Notes: generated by a model not told the origin, from the letters alone. Shown: positions 52,578 through 63,176, counted from the first letter of the stretch. The stretch is DNA of 64,000 nucleotides from Streptomyces antibioticus (GCF_001514065.1 NZ_KQ948424.1:779568-843567), one strand, 5' to 3'. Program-made: numbers and translations.

Positions 52578-55500
52578 TCAGACCTCTTCGACGCTGCTCG
52601 GCTCGCGCCGGGACAGGTCGATGCCGAGCTCCTCCGCAGCGCGGAAGACATCCTCGTCGGTGTCGCGCATCTCGATGGACATGCCGTCCGAGGACAGCAC
52701 CTCCACGTTGAGGCACAGGGACTGCATTTCCTTGATGAGCACCTTGAAGGACTCGGGAATGCCGGGCTCGGGGATGTTCTCGCCCTTGACGATGGCCTCG
52801 TAGACCTTCACGCGGCCGGTGACGTCGTCGGACTTGATGGTCAGCAGCTCCTGGAGGGCGTACGCGGCGCCGTATGCCTCCAGCGCCCACACCTCCATCT
52901 CACCGAAGCGCTGGCCACCGAACTGAGCCTTACCACCCAACGGCTGCTGGGTGATCATCGAGTACGGACCGGTCGAGCGGGCGTGCAGCTTGTCGTCGAC
53001 CAGGTGGTGGAGCTTGAGGATGTACATGTACCCGATGGAGATCGGGTCCGGGAACGGCTCACCGGAGCGGCCGTCGAACAGCCTCGCCTTACCGGTCGGC
53101 TGCACCATGCGCTCGCCGTCGCGGTTCGGGATGGTGTGGTTCAGCAGACCCGCCAGCTCGTCCTCACGCGCACCGTCGAACACCGGGGTGGCGACGTTGG
53201 TGCCGGGGGCGACCTGGTCGGCGCCGATGTTCTGCAGGCGCTGCGCCCAGTCGTCGGCGAGACCGGAGACGTCCCAGCCGCGGCTGGCGAGCCAGCCGAG
53301 GTGGATCTCCAGGACCTGTCCCGGGTTCATTCGGGACGGCACACCGAGCGGGTTGAGGATGATGTCGACCGGGGTCCCGTCCTCGAGGAACGGCATGTCC
53401 TCGATGGGCAGGATCTTGGAGATGACACCCTTGTTGCCGTGACGGCCGGCGAGCTTGTCACCGTCCGTGATCTTGCGCTTCTGCGCCACGTAGACACGAA
53501 CCAGCTGGTTCACGCCCGGCGGCAGCTCGTCGCCTTCCTCACGGTCGAAGACGCGGACGCCGATGACCTTGCCGATCTCGCCGTGCGGCACCTTCAGGGA
53601 GGTGTCACGGACCTCGCGCGCCTTCTCGCCGAAGATCGCGCGGAGCAGGCGCTCCTCGGGGGTCAGCTCGGTCTCACCCTTGGGCGTGACCTTGCCGACG
53701 AGGATGTCGCCGGCGACGACCTCGGCACCGATCCGGATGATGCCGCGCTCGTCGAGGTCGGCGAGAACCTCCTCGGAGACGTTCGGGATGTCCCGGGTGA
53801 TCTCCTCGGGGCCGAGCTTGGTGTCACGGGCGTCGACCTCGTGCTCCTCGATGTGGATCGAGGAGAGGACGTCGTCCTGCACGAGGCGCTGCGACAGGAT
53901 GATCGCGTCCTCGTAGTTGTGACCCTCCCACGGCATGAACGCCACGAGCAGGTTCTTGCCCAGCGCCATCTCGCCGTTCTCGGTGGCCGGACCGTCGGCC
54001 AGGACCTGGCCCTCGATGATCCGGTCGCCCTCGTTGACGATGACCTTCTGGTTGACCGAGGTGCCCTGGTTGGAGCGGGCGAACTTGGCCAGGCGGTACG
54101 TGATGTACGTGCCGTCGTCGTTGGCCGTGGTGATGTAGTCCGCGGAGACCTCCTGGACCACACCCGCCTTCTCGGCCTTGACCACGTCGCCGGCGTCGAC
54201 GGCGGAGCGGTACTCCATGCCGGTGCCGACGAGCGGGGACTCGGACTTAATCAGCGGCACGGCCTGACGCATCATGTTCGCGCCCATGAGGGCACGGTTG
54301 GCGTCGTCGTGCTCGAGGAACGGGATCATGGCGGTCGCGACCGACACCATCTGGCGCGGCGAGACGTCCATGTAGTCCACGTCGTCACCGGGGACGTAGT
54401 CGACCTCGCCGCCACGACGGCGGACCAGGACGCGGTTCTCGGTGAAGCGCAGTTCGTCGTCGAGCGTGGCGTTGGCCTGCGCGATGACGAATCGGTCCTC
54501 TTCGTCGGCCGTCAGGTAGTCGACCTCGTCGGTGACGACACCGTCGACGACCTTGCGGTACGGCGTCTCCACGAAACCGAACGCGTTGACGCGGCCGTAG
54601 GAGGCGAGCGAACCGATCAGACCGATGTTCGGGCCTTCGGGCGTCTCGATCGGGCACATACGGCCGTAGTGAGACGGGTGCACGTCACGGACCTCGAAGC
54701 CGGCCCGCTCACGGGACAGACCACCAGGGCCCAGCGCCGAGAGACGACGCTTGTGCGTCAGACCCGACAGCGGGTTGTTCTGGTCCATGAACTGCGACAG
54801 CTGGCTGGTGCCGAAGAACTCCTTGATGGAGGCGACGACCGGCCGGATGTTGATCAGGGTCTGCGGCGTGATCGCCTCGACGTCCTGGGTCGTCATGCGC
54901 TCGCGGACGACTCGCTCCATACGCGCCAGACCCGTACGGACCTGGTTCTGGATGAGCTCGCCGACGCTGCGCAGACGACGGTTGCCGAAGTGGTCGATGT
55001 CGTCGGTCTCGACGACGATGTTCGCGCCGCTGTCGCCGACCGTCTCGGTCTCGCCCGCGTGCAGCTTCACCAGGTACTTGATCGTCGAGATGATGTCCTC
55101 GACGGTCAGGACGCCCGCGTCGAGCGGAGCCTCCGCACCCAGCTTCTTGTTGACCTTGTAGCGGCCGACCTTGGCGAGGTCGTAACGCTTCGGGTTGAAG
55201 TAGAGGTTCTCGAGCAGCGTCTGCGCGGCCTCACGCGTGGGGGGCTCGCCCGGACGCAGCTTGCGGTAGATGTCGAGCAGCGCGTCGTCCTGGCCCTGGG
55301 TGTGGTCCTTCTCCAGGGTGGCGCGCATGGACTCGTACTCGCCGAACTCCTCCAGGATCTGCTCGGTCGTCCAACCGAGAGCCTTGAGCAGAACGGTCAC
55401 GGACTGCTTGCGCTTGCGGTCGATGCGCACACCGACCATGTCGCGCTTGTCGATCTCCATCTCCAGCCAGGCACCCCGGGACGGGATGATCTTGGCGGAG

Positions 55501-56063
55501 AAGATGTCCTTGTCGGACGTCTTGTCGATCGAGGAGTCGAAGTAGACACCCGGCGAACGGACCAGCTGCGACACCACGACACGCTCGGTGCCGTTGATGA
55601 CGAAGGTGCCCTTGTGGGTCATGAGCGGGAAGTCGCCCATGAAGACCGTCTGGGACTTGATCTCGCCGGTCTCGTTGTTGGTGAACTCAGCCGTCACGAA
55701 GAGCGGGGCCGCGTACGTGAAGTCGCGGTCCTTGCACTCGTCGATGCTGTTCTTCGGCGGCTCGAAACGGTGGTCGCGGAACGTCAGCGACATCGACCCG
55801 GAGAAGTCCTCGATCGGGGAGATCTCCTCGAAGATCTCCTCCAGACCGGACTTCGTGGGGACGTCCTGACCGGACTCCAGAGCCTCCTCGACCCGACTCT
55901 GCCAGGCGGTGTTCCCGAGCAGCCAGTCAAAGCTCTCGGTCTGCAGCGCGAGCAGGTTCGGAACCTCGAGAGGCTCCTTGATCTTTGCAAAGGAAATGCG
56001 CAGCGGGGCGGTGCTGGCGCCGTTGTTCGTATTCGCGGTCGAGGCGTTGCGCGAGGCGGCCAA
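52578..56063 (-). CDS. rpoB: RNA polymerase beta subunit
   Basis: A 1161-aa subunit. The start is TTG at 56063 ([14 protein letters not shown]), preceded by GGAAGGA at 7-8 bases, giving the same length as I recall for S. coelicolor RpoB. The open frame reaches 33 codons further upstream, but that part lacks a ribosome site. The rifampicin region ([30 protein letters not shown]) is wild type. It follows rplL after a 538-base gap with an attenuator hairpin. Confidence 0.97.
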   Translation of the reverse strand: MAASRNASTANTNNGASTAPLRISFAKIKEPLEVPNLLALQTESFDWLLGNTAWQSRVEEALESGQDVPTKSGLEEIFEEISPIEDFSGSMSLTFRDHRFEPPKNSIDECKDRDFTYAAPLFVTAEFTNNETGEIKSQTVFMGDFPLMTHKGTFVINGTERVVVSQLVRSPGVYFDSSIDKTSDKDIFSAKIIPSRGAWLEMEIDKRDMVGVRIDRKRKQSVTVLLKALGWTTEQILEEFGEYESMRATLEKDHTQGQDDALLDIYRKLRPGEPPTREAAQTLLENLYFNPKRYDLAKVGRYKVNKKLGAEAPLDAGVLTVEDIISTIKYLVKLHAGETETVGDSGANIVVETDDIDHFGNRRLRSVGELIQNQVRTGLARMERVVRERMTTQDVEAITPQTLINIRPVVASIKEFFGTSQLSQFMDQNNPLSGLTHKRRLSALGPGGLSRERAGFEVRDVHPSHYGRMCPIETPEGPNIGLIGSLASYGRVNAFGFVETPYRKVVDGVVTDEVDYLTADEEDRFVIAQANATLDDELRFTENRVLVRRRGGEVDYVPGDDVDYMDVSPRQMVSVATAMIPFLEHDDANRALMGANMMRQAVPLIKSESPLVGTGMEYRSAVDAGDVVKAEKAGVVQEVSADYITTANDDGTYITYRLAKFARSNQGTSVNQKVIVNEGDRIIEGQVLADGPATENGEMALGKNLLVAFMPWEGHNYEDAIILSQRLVQDDVLSSIHIEEHEVDARDTKLGPEEITRDIPNVSEEVLADLDERGIIRIGAEVVAGDILVGKVTPKGETELTPEERLLRAIFGEKAREVRDTSLKVPHGEIGKVIGVRVFDREEGDELPPGVNQLVRVYVAQKRKITDGDKLAGRHGNKGVISKILPIEDMPFLEDGTPVDIILNPLGVPSRMNPGQVLEIHLGWLASRGWDVSGLADDWAQRLQNIGADQVAPGTNVATPVFDGAREDELAGLLNHTIPNRDGERMVQPTGKARLFDGRSGEPFPDPISIGYMYILKLHHLVDDKLHARSTGPYSMITQQPLGGKAQFGGQRFGEMEVWALEAYGAAYALQELLTIKSDDVTGRVKVYEAIVKGENIPEPGIPESFKVLIKEMQSLCLNVEVLSSDGMSIEMRDTDEDVFRAAEELGIDLSRREPSSVEEV

Positions 56064-56601
56064 GAGGGGGTCCTTCCGAGGGCTCGGACTCACTACGCGC
56101 GTACCGGTCCCTCTCCGGCGCATGAAGACAGAAATCCCAGGTGAGGGAGTTTCGGTCGTCATTGCTGAGGCGAGGGCAGACCCCTGGTGACGGGCAGGGG
56201 ACAGCTAACAGGCAGCGCAAAGGGTCAGTGTAGCCACTTGGCGCACTGATGTCCAGCCCCGATTTTCTTTGGCCCTCGTCACCCTCAACGCCTTCGGCAT
56301 GCCTGCCCTCAACGCACGTTGATACTGCCCTCTTCGTCGCCGATCCATGCCTCGGATTCGGACCGTTCTGGCGACGCGTCCTGAGAATTGCGCGCTGCGT
56401 GCGGTTCGTCAAGGCCTGTCTCGCCCAAACCGGTCGCCACCAGGGGTGCTCGGAGGCACGGCGAAGATCACCATACCCCTCACGTCCTCGGGTACAACTC
56501 AGCCGCCACTGGAACCCCGGGAACGCCGAAGAGCGACCACCCGGATGGATGATCGCTCTTCAGCGCTACTGCGTTACAGGCCCGTGGGCCTGCGAAAGGT
56601 C
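56064..56601 (-). promoter_or_regulatory. rplL-rpoB intergenic region
   Basis: This 538-base gap holds the rplL-proximal hairpin at 56528-56561 and then about 460 bases with no ORF that I can support. A gap of this size before rpoB is normal in Streptomyces, where rpoBC has its own promoter besides read-through; I cannot place that promoter with confidence. Confidence 0.5.
56528..56561 (-). terminator. rplL-rpoB attenuator hairpin
   Basis: GAAGAGCGA (56528-56536) and TCGCTCTTC (56553-56561) form a 9-bp stem, with an inner CCA/TGG extension. It lies about 40 bases after the rplL stop. In many bacteria a weak terminator here sets the ratio of ribosomal to polymerase transcripts. Confidence 0.6.
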
Positions 56602-56982
56602 TTACTTGACCTCGACGGACGCGCCCGCGGCCTTGAGGGACTCGGCGGCCTTCTCAGCGGCCTCCTTGTTGACCTTCTCGAGGACCGGCTTCGGGGTGCC
56701 GTCGACGAGGTCCTTGGCCTCCTTCAGGCCCAGGGAGGTCAGCTCACGCACGACCTTGATGACCTGGATCTTCTTCTCGCCGGCGCCGGTGAGGACGACG
56801 TCGAACTCGTCCTTCTCCTCCTCGACCGGGGCGGCCGGGCCACCCGCGGCGGGGCCGGCAACGGCGACGGCCGCAGCGGCGGTGACGTCGAACTTCTCCT
56901 CGAACGCCTTCACGAACTCGGAGAGCTGGATGAGGGTCATGCCCTCGAACTCGGCGAGCAGTTCGTCCTGGGTGAGAGCCAT
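56602..56982 (-). CDS. rplL: 50S ribosomal protein bL12 (L7/L12)
   Basis: A 126-aa stalk protein. The N-terminal dimerisation helices ([31 protein letters not shown]) are joined by an Ala/Gly/Pro hinge to the C-terminal factor-binding domain ([27 protein letters not shown]). ATG 56982 has GGAAGGAAG 5 bases upstream. Confidence 0.98.
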   Translation of the reverse strand: MALTQDELLAEFEGMTLIQLSEFVKAFEEKFDVTAAAAVAVAGPAAGGPAAPVEEEKDEFDVVLTGAGEKKIQVIKVVRELTSLGLKEAKDLVDGTPKPVLEKVNKEAAEKAAESLKAAGASVEVK

Positions 56983-57107
56983 GATGGCTTCCTTCCAAAT
57001 CAATTCGGCTGGTGCCGGATGTACATGTCTGGCGGGCGTACGTTCGGCCCGCTACGACCACTTCCTGCGGCGCGGAGCCTCAGGCGGCGGTCATGATGCG
57101 AGCCGAG

Positions 57108-57638
57108 TTACTCGGCACCGCCCTGCTCGTCCTGCTTGGCACGAAGCGCGTCCACGGTGCGGACGAGCTTCGACGGGAGCGCCTGGAAGACCTGAGCAGC
57201 CTGCGTCTGCTTGCCCTTCAGAGCGCCCGCCAGCTTGGCGAGCAGAACCTCGCGGGACTCGAGGTCCGCGAGCTTCTTGATCTCGTCGGCGGACAGCGCC
57301 TTGCCGTCAAGGACACCGCCCTTGATGACGAGGTTCGGGTTGTCCTTGGCGAAGTCACGAAGACCCTTCGCCGACGTCACCGGGTCACCGGTGATGAAGG
57401 CGACCGCCGTCGGACCGTTGAACAGGTCGTCGAGCGTGTCGATCCCGGCCTCGTTGGCCGCGATCTTGGTCAGCGTGTTCTTCACCACGGCGTACTGGGC
57501 GTCTTCACCGAGCGAACGACGCAGCGTCTTGAGCTGCGCCACGGTGAGACCCCGGTACTCGGTCAGCACAGCGGCGTTCGAGCTGCGGAACTGGTCCGCG
57601 AGCTCGGCTACCGCGGCAGCCTTGTCGGGCCTTGCCAT
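57108..57638 (-). CDS. rplJ: 50S ribosomal protein uL10
   Basis: A 176-aa stalk base protein that binds 23S rRNA and anchors bL12 dimers through its C-terminal helix. [20 protein letters not shown] and NTLTKIA are conserved. It is preceded by a leader of about 220 bases with a terminator-like hairpin, where L10-L12 feedback is expected. Confidence 0.97.
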   Translation of the reverse strand: MARPDKAAAVAELADQFRSSNAAVLTEYRGLTVAQLKTLRRSLGEDAQYAVVKNTLTKIAANEAGIDTLDDLFNGPTAVAFITGDPVTSAKGLRDFAKDNPNLVIKGGVLDGKALSADEIKKLADLESREVLLAKLAGALKGKQTQAAQVFQALPSKLVRTVDALRAKQDEQGGAE

Positions 57639-57695
57639 AAGCGTGGCCTCCTTCCGGGTGATGAGGACCGCTCAGAAGGAGCTGCGAAAAACGAA

Positions 57696-57722
57696 ACGCC
57701 CCGGCGCAGGCGCACGGGGCGT
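57696..57722 (-). promoter_or_regulatory. rplJ leader hairpin
   Basis: ACGCCCCG (57715-57722 on the minus strand) pairs with CGGGGCGT (57696-57703), and the RNA then reads UUUCGUUUUU. It looks like an attenuator within the L10 leader, about 60 bases before the rplJ start. Confidence 0.6.
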
Positions 57723-57868
57723 AGCTCAAACCATTTCGGACGAATCCAGAACGGGAGCAACTTCCACAGTCACCTGCGCGGGTCGTCCGCGGTAATCAGC
57801 GGATCCTTCGGCCGCCGCGCCCTCTCACGAGCACACGGCAACGACCAGCGGTCTTTGGCTTCTGTAGG

Positions 57869-57898
57869 AGAGTACGTGACCGCATCGCCGCGAGGCAA
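57869..57898 (-). promoter_or_regulatory. rplJL promoter
   Basis: On the minus strand, TTGCCT (57898-57893) and TACTCT (57874-57869) are spaced by 18 bases. Initiation near 57862 would give a leader of about 224 bases before rplJ. The -35 lies 17 bases past the stop of the upstream lipoprotein gene. Confidence 0.6.
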
Positions 57899-57915
57899 AT
57901 CCGGTCGTACGGTGC

Positions 57916-58776
57916 TCAGCCGCTCTGCGCTTCCTTCATCATCTCGGCGAGGTCGACGGTGTCCTTGGCGGGCGGCGCCGTGACCGTGACCGGCTTGTTG
58001 ATGTCCAGGAACGTGATGGTCAGGTCGAGCGTGCCCTTGTCGGCGGCGCCCTTCATGCGGAACTGCTTGGTGTGGTCGTCACCGTCGATCCACATGTCCA
58101 TCGCGAGCTTGTCGACGCCCATTTTCTCGTACTGCTCGACGCTCTTCTCGCGCTTCTCGCGGGTCGCCTTGTCCTCGTCCTTGAAGGAGTCCCGGAGCGC
58201 GTCGAGGGTGAGGGTGCCGGTGTAGTGGGTGGTCTCGACCCCGTCGACCTTCTCGGTGCCGACCTTCTTCACGTCCTTGGCGCCGGTCATGAAGGTGGAC
58301 TCGGCGGCCGGGTTCTGCTCGGCCTGTCCGGCGCCGGCGGCGCCCCCGCCGAGCTGCTCGTCGCTCAGCGCGGACATGTCGAACTTCATCCAGGTCTTGC
58401 CGTCCATCTCCTTGGCCATCTCGGGGTTGCCCCCGATGTACATGGCCTTGTCGACGAGCCGGATCTCCGCGGAGCCGTCCTTGCCCTGGTCCAGCGCCGT
58501 CATCTTCATGCTCATGGCGATGGTGGGCTTGATCCGCATCGAGGCCTCGGCCTTGATGCGCCCCTGCTCCGGGTACTCACCGGTCATCCGGTAGCGCAGG
58601 GACGAGATGTCGTCCGAGTTCTTCGCCGCCTTGGCCACCGCGGCGGCCGGCGTCATCTTCGGCGACTCCTCGGACTCCCCCTTGGAACAGCTCACCGCAC
58701 CGGCGGCGAGGGCCACGGCGGCCAGACCCGCGCCGACCGTCCTACAGCGCGCGGAACGTCGTACAGAAAACCCCAT
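57916..58776 (-). CDS. LppX/LprAFG-like lipoprotein
   Basis: A 286-aa exported lipoprotein with lipobox AVSC (Cys30). The mature part has alternating beta strands and the [15 protein letters not shown]-type strand seen in actinobacterial LppX/LprG-like lipid-carrier folds. ATG 58776 has GGGGGG 5 bases upstream. It lies between rplA and rplJ beside a second, related lipoprotein; the same pair is present at this place in S. coelicolor as I recall. Cargo unknown. Confidence 0.75.
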   Translation of the reverse strand: MGFSVRRSARCRTVGAGLAAVALAAGAVSCSKGESEESPKMTPAAAVAKAAKNSDDISSLRYRMTGEYPEQGRIKAEASMRIKPTIAMSMKMTALDQGKDGSAEIRLVDKAMYIGGNPEMAKEMDGKTWMKFDMSALSDEQLGGGAAGAGQAEQNPAAESTFMTGAKDVKKVGTEKVDGVETTHYTGTLTLDALRDSFKDEDKATREKREKSVEQYEKMGVDKLAMDMWIDGDDHTKQFRMKGAADKGTLDLTITFLDINKPVTVTAPPAKDTVDLAEMMKEAQSG

Positions 58777-58893
58777 CGATTCCCCCCAAGGAACGCAAGA
58801 AGTGCGACGACCACAAGGAACACATGGTCGATTCACAGCAGGATCGCGAGCCTAACCGATGGGGCGTAAGCGGTCTCGTGAATTCCGTGGGGC

Positions 58894-59817
58894 TCAGGAT
58901 GTGGTGCCCGCGACGGTGCCGCCCTGCTTCTCCAGGAGCGTCTTGAAGTCCTCGGTGTCGCTCGCCGGGGGCTTCTCGGCGGAGACCTTCACGCCGTAGT
59001 CGCTGTAGTAGGCGGTCTGGGTCAGCTCTCCGGTGGCCATCTGGCCCTTCTCCACCTTCTTGACCAGGAGGTCCTGGTCGTCGACCCAGATGTCGACGGT
59101 CTCGGTGGTGACCCCGGCCTGTTCGAGCTGCTTCTTCAGGTCGGCGAGCTGGCTCTCGCTGAGGCTGGAGTTCTTGCCGGCGAGGTCGGCGACGTCGACG
59201 GTGCCCGAGTAGTGCGTGGTGTCCTTGCCGCGGACCTTCTCCTCGCCGACCTTCTGCACGTCCCCGGAGGCCAGCAGGAGCTTCACCGACTGGTTGGGGG
59301 TGGTGTTCTGCATCTGGTCCTTGAGGTACGCCCCGGAGCCGCCCGCGAGGTCCGCGAGGTCGTCGTAGTCGTACCGGATCCAGTGCTTGCCGCCGGCCTG
59401 CTCGGCGAACGCGTCGCCCATCTTCGCGTAGTAGGCGTCGGGGAGGTACCGGGCCTCCATCTTGGTGGTGCCCAGCTGGCGCATGGTGTCGGCCAGGGAG
59501 CCGCCGGTGTACTCGATGGTGAGCGTGCCGGAGATGCCGTCGGCCCAGCCGAGGGCGCCGTCCGCGGTCATGGACATCATCGAGCCCATGACGGTCGTGG
59601 ACTCGACCTCGGCGGAGTCGGCGGCGTCGGTGGACTTCTCGGCGGAGCGCAGCGCGGCTATCGGGCTGACCTTGGTGGCGCCCTTGCCGGTCCCGGAGGT
59701 CCGGTCGTCCTTGTCGGCGCCCCCCGAGCCCCCGTCCGACGAACAGGCCGCCAGGCCCGTCAGCGCGGTCGTCGCGGCGATCGCGAGAGCCATCCGGCGC
59801 ACACTCGTGCTCTTCAT
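58894..59817 (-). CDS. LppX/LprAFG-like lipoprotein
   Basis: A 307-aa exported lipoprotein with lipobox LAAC (Cys25) and a Gly/Ser/Asp-rich linker after it. The mature domain resembles its downstream neighbour: TTHYSGTVDVADL here and [13 protein letters not shown] there, and the WVDDQDLLVKKVEKG strand near the C-terminus. The two are probably paralogs. They might carry a lipid or glycolipid across the envelope, as LprG-type proteins do in mycobacteria; function here is unproved. Confidence 0.75.
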   Translation of the reverse strand: MKSTSVRRMALAIAATTALTGLAACSSDGGSGGADKDDRTSGTGKGATKVSPIAALRSAEKSTDAADSAEVESTTVMGSMMSMTADGALGWADGISGTLTIEYTGGSLADTMRQLGTTKMEARYLPDAYYAKMGDAFAEQAGGKHWIRYDYDDLADLAGGSGAYLKDQMQNTTPNQSVKLLLASGDVQKVGEEKVRGKDTTHYSGTVDVADLAGKNSSLSESQLADLKKQLEQAGVTTETVDIWVDDQDLLVKKVEKGQMATGELTQTAYYSDYGVKVSAEKPPASDTEDFKTLLEKQGGTVAGTTS

Positions 59818-59890
59818 TCGTCCCCACCCCTATGCGATTCCTGTCCCGCACGTTAGCGCGGGGCACTGACACACGTACCCGGAAAAGGGG

Positions 59891-59925
59891 ACGGGCCCCG
59901 CACCTCGAAAGGTTGCGGGGCCCGT
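59891..59925. terminator. rplKA terminator
   Basis: ACGGGCCCCGCA pairs with TGCGGGGCCCGT (12 bp), with a bulged base and a further CC/GG pair around a TCGAAA loop. It follows rplA by 25 bases and separates it from the lipoprotein genes. Confidence 0.8.
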
Positions 59926-59950
59926 GACCTGACTTCGGTGAGCCTCAGGC

Positions 59951-60676
59951 TCAGACCGCCGCCGGGTCCTCCTCGACGAGGAGGTTGCGGGTGCGGTTCG
60001 GGTCGAGCGGAATGCCGGGGCCGATCGTGGTGCTGATCGCGGCCTTCTTGATGTAGCGACCCTTGGCGGCGGACGGCTTCAGACGGAGGATCTCCTCCAG
60101 CGCGGCGCCGTAGTTCTCCACCAGCTTGGCGTCGTCGAACGACGTCTTGCCGATGATGAAGTGCAGGTTCGAGTGCTTGTCGACGCGGAACTCGATCTTG
60201 CCGCCCTTGATGTCGTTGACAGCCTTGGCGACGTCCGGGGTCACGGTGCCGGTCTTGGGGTTCGGCATGAGACCACGGGGGCCGAGGACGCGGCCGAGAC
60301 GGCCGACCTTGCCCATGAGGTCCGGGGTGGCGACGACGGCGTCGAAGTCCAGACGGCCCTTCGACACCTCGTCGATGAGCTCGTCGGCGCCGACGATGTC
60401 GGCGCCCGCGGCACGCGCGGCCTCGGCACGGTCACCGGTCGCGAAGACCAGGACCCGGGCGGTCTTACCGGTGCCGTGCGGAAGGTTCACGGTGCCACGG
60501 ACCATCTGGTCGGCCTTGCGCGGGTCGACACCCAGACGGAAGGCGACCTCGACGGTGCCGTCGAACTTGGACGTGGAGGTCTCCTTGGCGAGACGGACGG
60601 CCTCGAGCGGGGCGTACAGCTTTTCCCGGTCGACCTTGGCGTCCGCAGCGCGGAGAGACTTGCTGCGCTTGCTCAC
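59951..60676 (-). CDS. rplA: 50S ribosomal protein uL1
   Basis: A 241-aa L1-stalk protein that helps eject E-site tRNA and, in other bacteria, represses its own operon. GTG 60676 ([15 protein letters not shown]) has AGGAGAA upstream. [16 protein letters not shown] and the RNA-binding core are intact. Confidence 0.97.
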   Translation of the reverse strand: MSKRSKSLRAADAKVDREKLYAPLEAVRLAKETSTSKFDGTVEVAFRLGVDPRKADQMVRGTVNLPHGTGKTARVLVFATGDRAEAARAAGADIVGADELIDEVSKGRLDFDAVVATPDLMGKVGRLGRVLGPRGLMPNPKTGTVTPDVAKAVNDIKGGKIEFRVDKHSNLHFIIGKTSFDDAKLVENYGAALEEILRLKPSAAKGRYIKKAAISTTIGPGIPLDPNRTRNLLVEEDPAAV

Positions 60677-60756
60677 TACTTCTCCTGTGTGTGTCTGAGG
60701 AGTCGTGGTCCGGGCCGAGCAGGCCCTGCCACTTCTGCTACGTGCGGGAGTTGGGC

Positions 60757-61191
60757 TCAGCCCTCGACCGTGATGCCCATGGAACGGGCGGTGCCGGCGA
60801 TGATCTTCGACGCGGCGTCCAGGTCGTTGGCGTTGAGGTCGGGGAGCTTGGTCGTGGCGATCTCGCGGACCTGCGCCTCGGTGATCTTGGCGACCTTGGT
60901 CTTGTGCGGCTCGCCGGAGCCCTTCTCCACACCCGCTGCCTTGAGGATCATCTTGGCGGCCGGCGGCGTCTTGGTGATGAAGGTGAAGGAGCGGTCCTCG
61001 TAGACCGTGATCTCCACCGGGATCACCCAGCCACGCTGCGACTCGGTCGCGGCGTTGTAGGCCTTGCAGAACTCCATGATGTTCACGCCGTGCTGGCCCA
61101 GCGCGGGGCCGACCGGCGGAGCCGGGTTGGCCGCACCGGCGTTGATCTGGAGCTTGATGAGCCCCGTGACCTTCTTCTTCTTGGGAGGCAT
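60757..61191 (-). CDS. rplK: 50S ribosomal protein uL11
   Basis: A 144-aa protein of the GTPase centre that senses stalled ribosomes for RelA. It has the Pro-rich N-terminal domain ([22 protein letters not shown], thiopeptide-binding region) and the rRNA-binding C-terminal domain with [12 protein letters not shown]. It precedes rplA by 80 bases. Confidence 0.98.
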
Positions 61192-61223
61192 GCTCTCTCC
61201 GGGTCCTTACTGAGAGTTGGTTA

Positions 61224-61260
61224 CCATCTGCGTCATTCGGATGAATCATCAGGCAGATGG
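61224..61260 (-). promoter_or_regulatory. rplK leader hairpin, candidate L1 feedback site
   Basis: CCATCTGC (61224-61231) pairs with GCAGATGG (61253-61260), with an inner ATTC/GAAT palindrome. It lies 33 bases upstream of rplK on the transcript. In E. coli, uL1 binds a structured site at this position to repress the operon; that role here is inference. Confidence 0.5.
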
Positions 61261-61309
61261 CATACCGCACCACGATAGCCGCTCTTCCCTAGGACATGAA
61301 ATCGGCAGC

Positions 61310-61837
61310 TCAGGACGGCGACGGGGGCGGTGCCGGTGACGACCACGGGGCGAAGGGCGGGCGGCCCTTCAGTACGGAGACCAAGCTGCCGAGGCCGAAG
61401 ATCAGCAGGACCATGACGGGCATCGAGAGCAGCCCGGCCATGGCGAAGATGTAGCCGTAGCCGTTCTCCTCGGCCACCCTCGTCGGGTCGGAAGCCAGAT
61501 ACCGGATGACGATCGGCTTGCCGTCCCGGGAGACCTTGCTCTCCCTGACACTGGTCAGGGGCGGCAGGTCGGCCTGCACCCGCTTGCCGTCCACCTCGAA
61601 GTCGACCCAGCAGCGGTGCCGCCAGCAGTTGGCGCCCTCCGCGTGGAAGGTGCCGACCGCACGGATCCCGCCCTGCACCTCGTCCACCCGCCGCTCCTGG
61701 GTGACGTACACATAGACCGGCGCGACGGCGAAGAGGGCCGCCAGCACCAGCAGGACGAGGGGCCAGCGGAAACGCCGAAGGCGCCCCTGGCCGGAATCCA
61801 CCGGCGGGGCGCCCTCACTGCGTATGTCGGCCGACAA
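61310..61837 (-). CDS. DUF3592-like membrane protein between nusG and rplK
   Basis: A 175-aa protein with a first membrane helix at about 25-45, an exposed domain with a Cys pair (NCWRHRCWVDFEVDGKRV) and a second helix near 130-155, then a Pro/Ser tail. This layout matches DUF3592 proteins. The start is uncertain: TTG at 61837 (used here) or GTG at 61801, neither with a strong ribosome site. It lies 10 bases after nusG and 118 before rplK, where Streptomyces usually has no gene. Function unknown. Confidence 0.65.
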   Translation of the reverse strand: MSADIRSEGAPPVDSGQGRLRRFRWPLVLLVLAALFAVAPVYVYVTQERRVDEVQGGIRAVGTFHAEGANCWRHRCWVDFEVDGKRVQADLPPLTSVRESKVSRDGKPIVIRYLASDPTRVAEENGYGYIFAMAGLLSMPVMVLLIFGLGSLVSVLKGRPPFAPWSSPAPPPSPS

Positions 61838-61847
61838 AGGGCCTGAC

Positions 61848-62699
61848 TCAGTTCTTCTGGATCTGGTCGAAGGACAGCTCGACCGGGGTCTCGCGGCCGA
61901 AGATCTCGACGAGGCCCTTGACCTTCTTCGAGTCGGCGTTGATCTCGTTGATCGTGGCCTGCAGCGTGGCGAACGGGCCGTCGGTGACGGTGACCGAGTC
62001 GCCGACCTCGAAGTCCAGGACCTGGACCTCGACCTTGCGCTGCGGAGCGGGCTTGCCCTCGGCCTCGGCGGCCTCGCGGGCGGCCTTCTCCTCGGCCTCC
62101 GGGGCGAGCATCTTCACGATCTCGTCCAGGGTCAGCGGGTACGGGTCGTAGGCGTTGCCCACGAAGCCGGTGACGCCGGGGGTGTTGCGGACGACGCCCC
62201 AGGACTCGTTCGTCAGGTCCATACGGACGAGGACGTAACCCGGGAGCTTGTTCTGCTTGATCGTCTTGCGGTCGCCGTTCTTGATCTGGACGACCTCTTC
62301 CTGCGGCACCTCGGCCTGGAAGATGTAGTCCTCGACGTTCAACGAGACGGCGCGCTGCTCGAGGTTGGTCTTCACGCGGTTCTCGTAACCGGCGTAGGTG
62401 TGGATGACGTACCACTCGCCGGGGAGGGTGCGCAGTTCCTCGCGCAGGGCGACGACGGGGTCGACCGGCTCGGCCGGCTCCTCCTCGACAGCCTCTTCCT
62501 CGTCCTCGACGTCGCCGCCGGACTCGTCCTCGGCGTCTTCGTCCTCGACGTGGAGGGCGGCTTCCTCGGCGGGGTCGCCCGCCTCTTCATCGGCAGCCTC
62601 GACCTCGTCCAGGTCCTCGTCCGCGCCCTCGACGATGTCGAGCTCGTCTTCCACGGACTCGTCCGGCTCGATGGCGTCGTTCAGGTTCTGGTCAGACAC
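61848..62699 (-). CDS. nusG: transcription antitermination factor NusG
   Basis: A 283-aa protein. Residues 1 to about 90 are a strongly acidic Glu/Asp extension, typical of Streptomyces NusG, before the NGN domain ([21 protein letters not shown]) and the C-terminal KOW domain ([21 protein letters not shown]). It starts with GTG 62699. It binds polymerase and couples it to uS10. It is 81 bases after secE. Confidence 0.97.
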   Translation of the reverse strand: MSDQNLNDAIEPDESVEDELDIVEGADEDLDEVEAADEEAGDPAEEAALHVEDEDAEDESGGDVEDEEEAVEEEPAEPVDPVVALREELRTLPGEWYVIHTYAGYENRVKTNLEQRAVSLNVEDYIFQAEVPQEEVVQIKNGDRKTIKQNKLPGYVLVRMDLTNESWGVVRNTPGVTGFVGNAYDPYPLTLDEIVKMLAPEAEEKAAREAAEAEGKPAPQRKVEVQVLDFEVGDSVTVTDGPFATLQATINEINADSKKVKGLVEIFGRETPVELSFDQIQKN

Positions 62700-62743
62700 G
62701 GTGGCTGCTTCTTCCTGGATACATAGGGGTGGAACATGCGAAA

Positions 62744-62768
62744 GGGGCGCCGGTAACCACGGCGCCCT
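62744..62768. promoter_or_regulatory. secE-nusG intercistronic hairpin
   Basis: GGGCGCCG (62745-62752) and CGGCGCCC (62760-62767) form an 8-bp stem, extendable by a wobble pair, in the 81-base secE-nusG gap. Confidence 0.5.
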
Positions 62769-62780
62769 ATCGCTCTGTGC

Positions 62781-63068
62781 TCAGCCGAAGACGTACTTGG
62801 CAGCGTGGTTGAGTCCATAGTCAATCACGGTGACCAGACCGATCATGACGATCACGAAGACAATCACCACGGTCGTGTAGGTCGTCAGCTGGCTACGCGT
62901 AGGCCAGACGACCTTGCGAAGTTCTGCGACGATCTGCCGGTAGAAGATGGCGAGGCGCTTCAGCGGGCCCTTCTTGGCACGCTTGCCACCCTTGCGGGCC
63001 TTCTTCTTCGACTCTTGCGCCTCATCCTGGGCATCAGGCGTATCGATGGAGCCCACGGCGTCCGCCAT
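62781..63068 (-). CDS. secE: Sec translocon subunit SecE
   Basis: A 95-aa short SecE with a charged N-terminal region, a cytoplasmic amphipathic helix (FYRQIVAELRKVVWPTRSQL, the conserved core) and one membrane helix (TTVVIVFVIVMIGLVTVIDYGL). It clamps SecY. It starts the secE-nusG pair, 109 bases downstream of tRNA-Trp. Confidence 0.96.
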   Translation of the reverse strand: MADAVGSIDTPDAQDEAQESKKKARKGGKRAKKGPLKRLAIFYRQIVAELRKVVWPTRSQLTTYTTVVIVFVIVMIGLVTVIDYGLNHAAKYVFG

Positions 63069-63176
63069 TCGTCCTCACCTGTTCCCGGGTCGTGGCCGTG
63101 CCGCGCCCGGTCTGAGCCGCACGGCGGTGCATTGCTGTACGTACATGCGCACACATCCTGGCGAAGGTGTGTGTAG

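Noticed and set aside
52509-56144. A 1211-aa open frame on the plus strand opposite rpoB
   Set aside because: Antisense shadow of rpoB with no motif, no ribosome site and Arg/Asp/Val-skewed composition.
56064-56162. N-terminal 33-residue extension of RpoB
   Set aside because: No ribosome site for the upstream start, while TTG 56063 has GGAAGGA at good spacing and gives the normal 1161-aa length.
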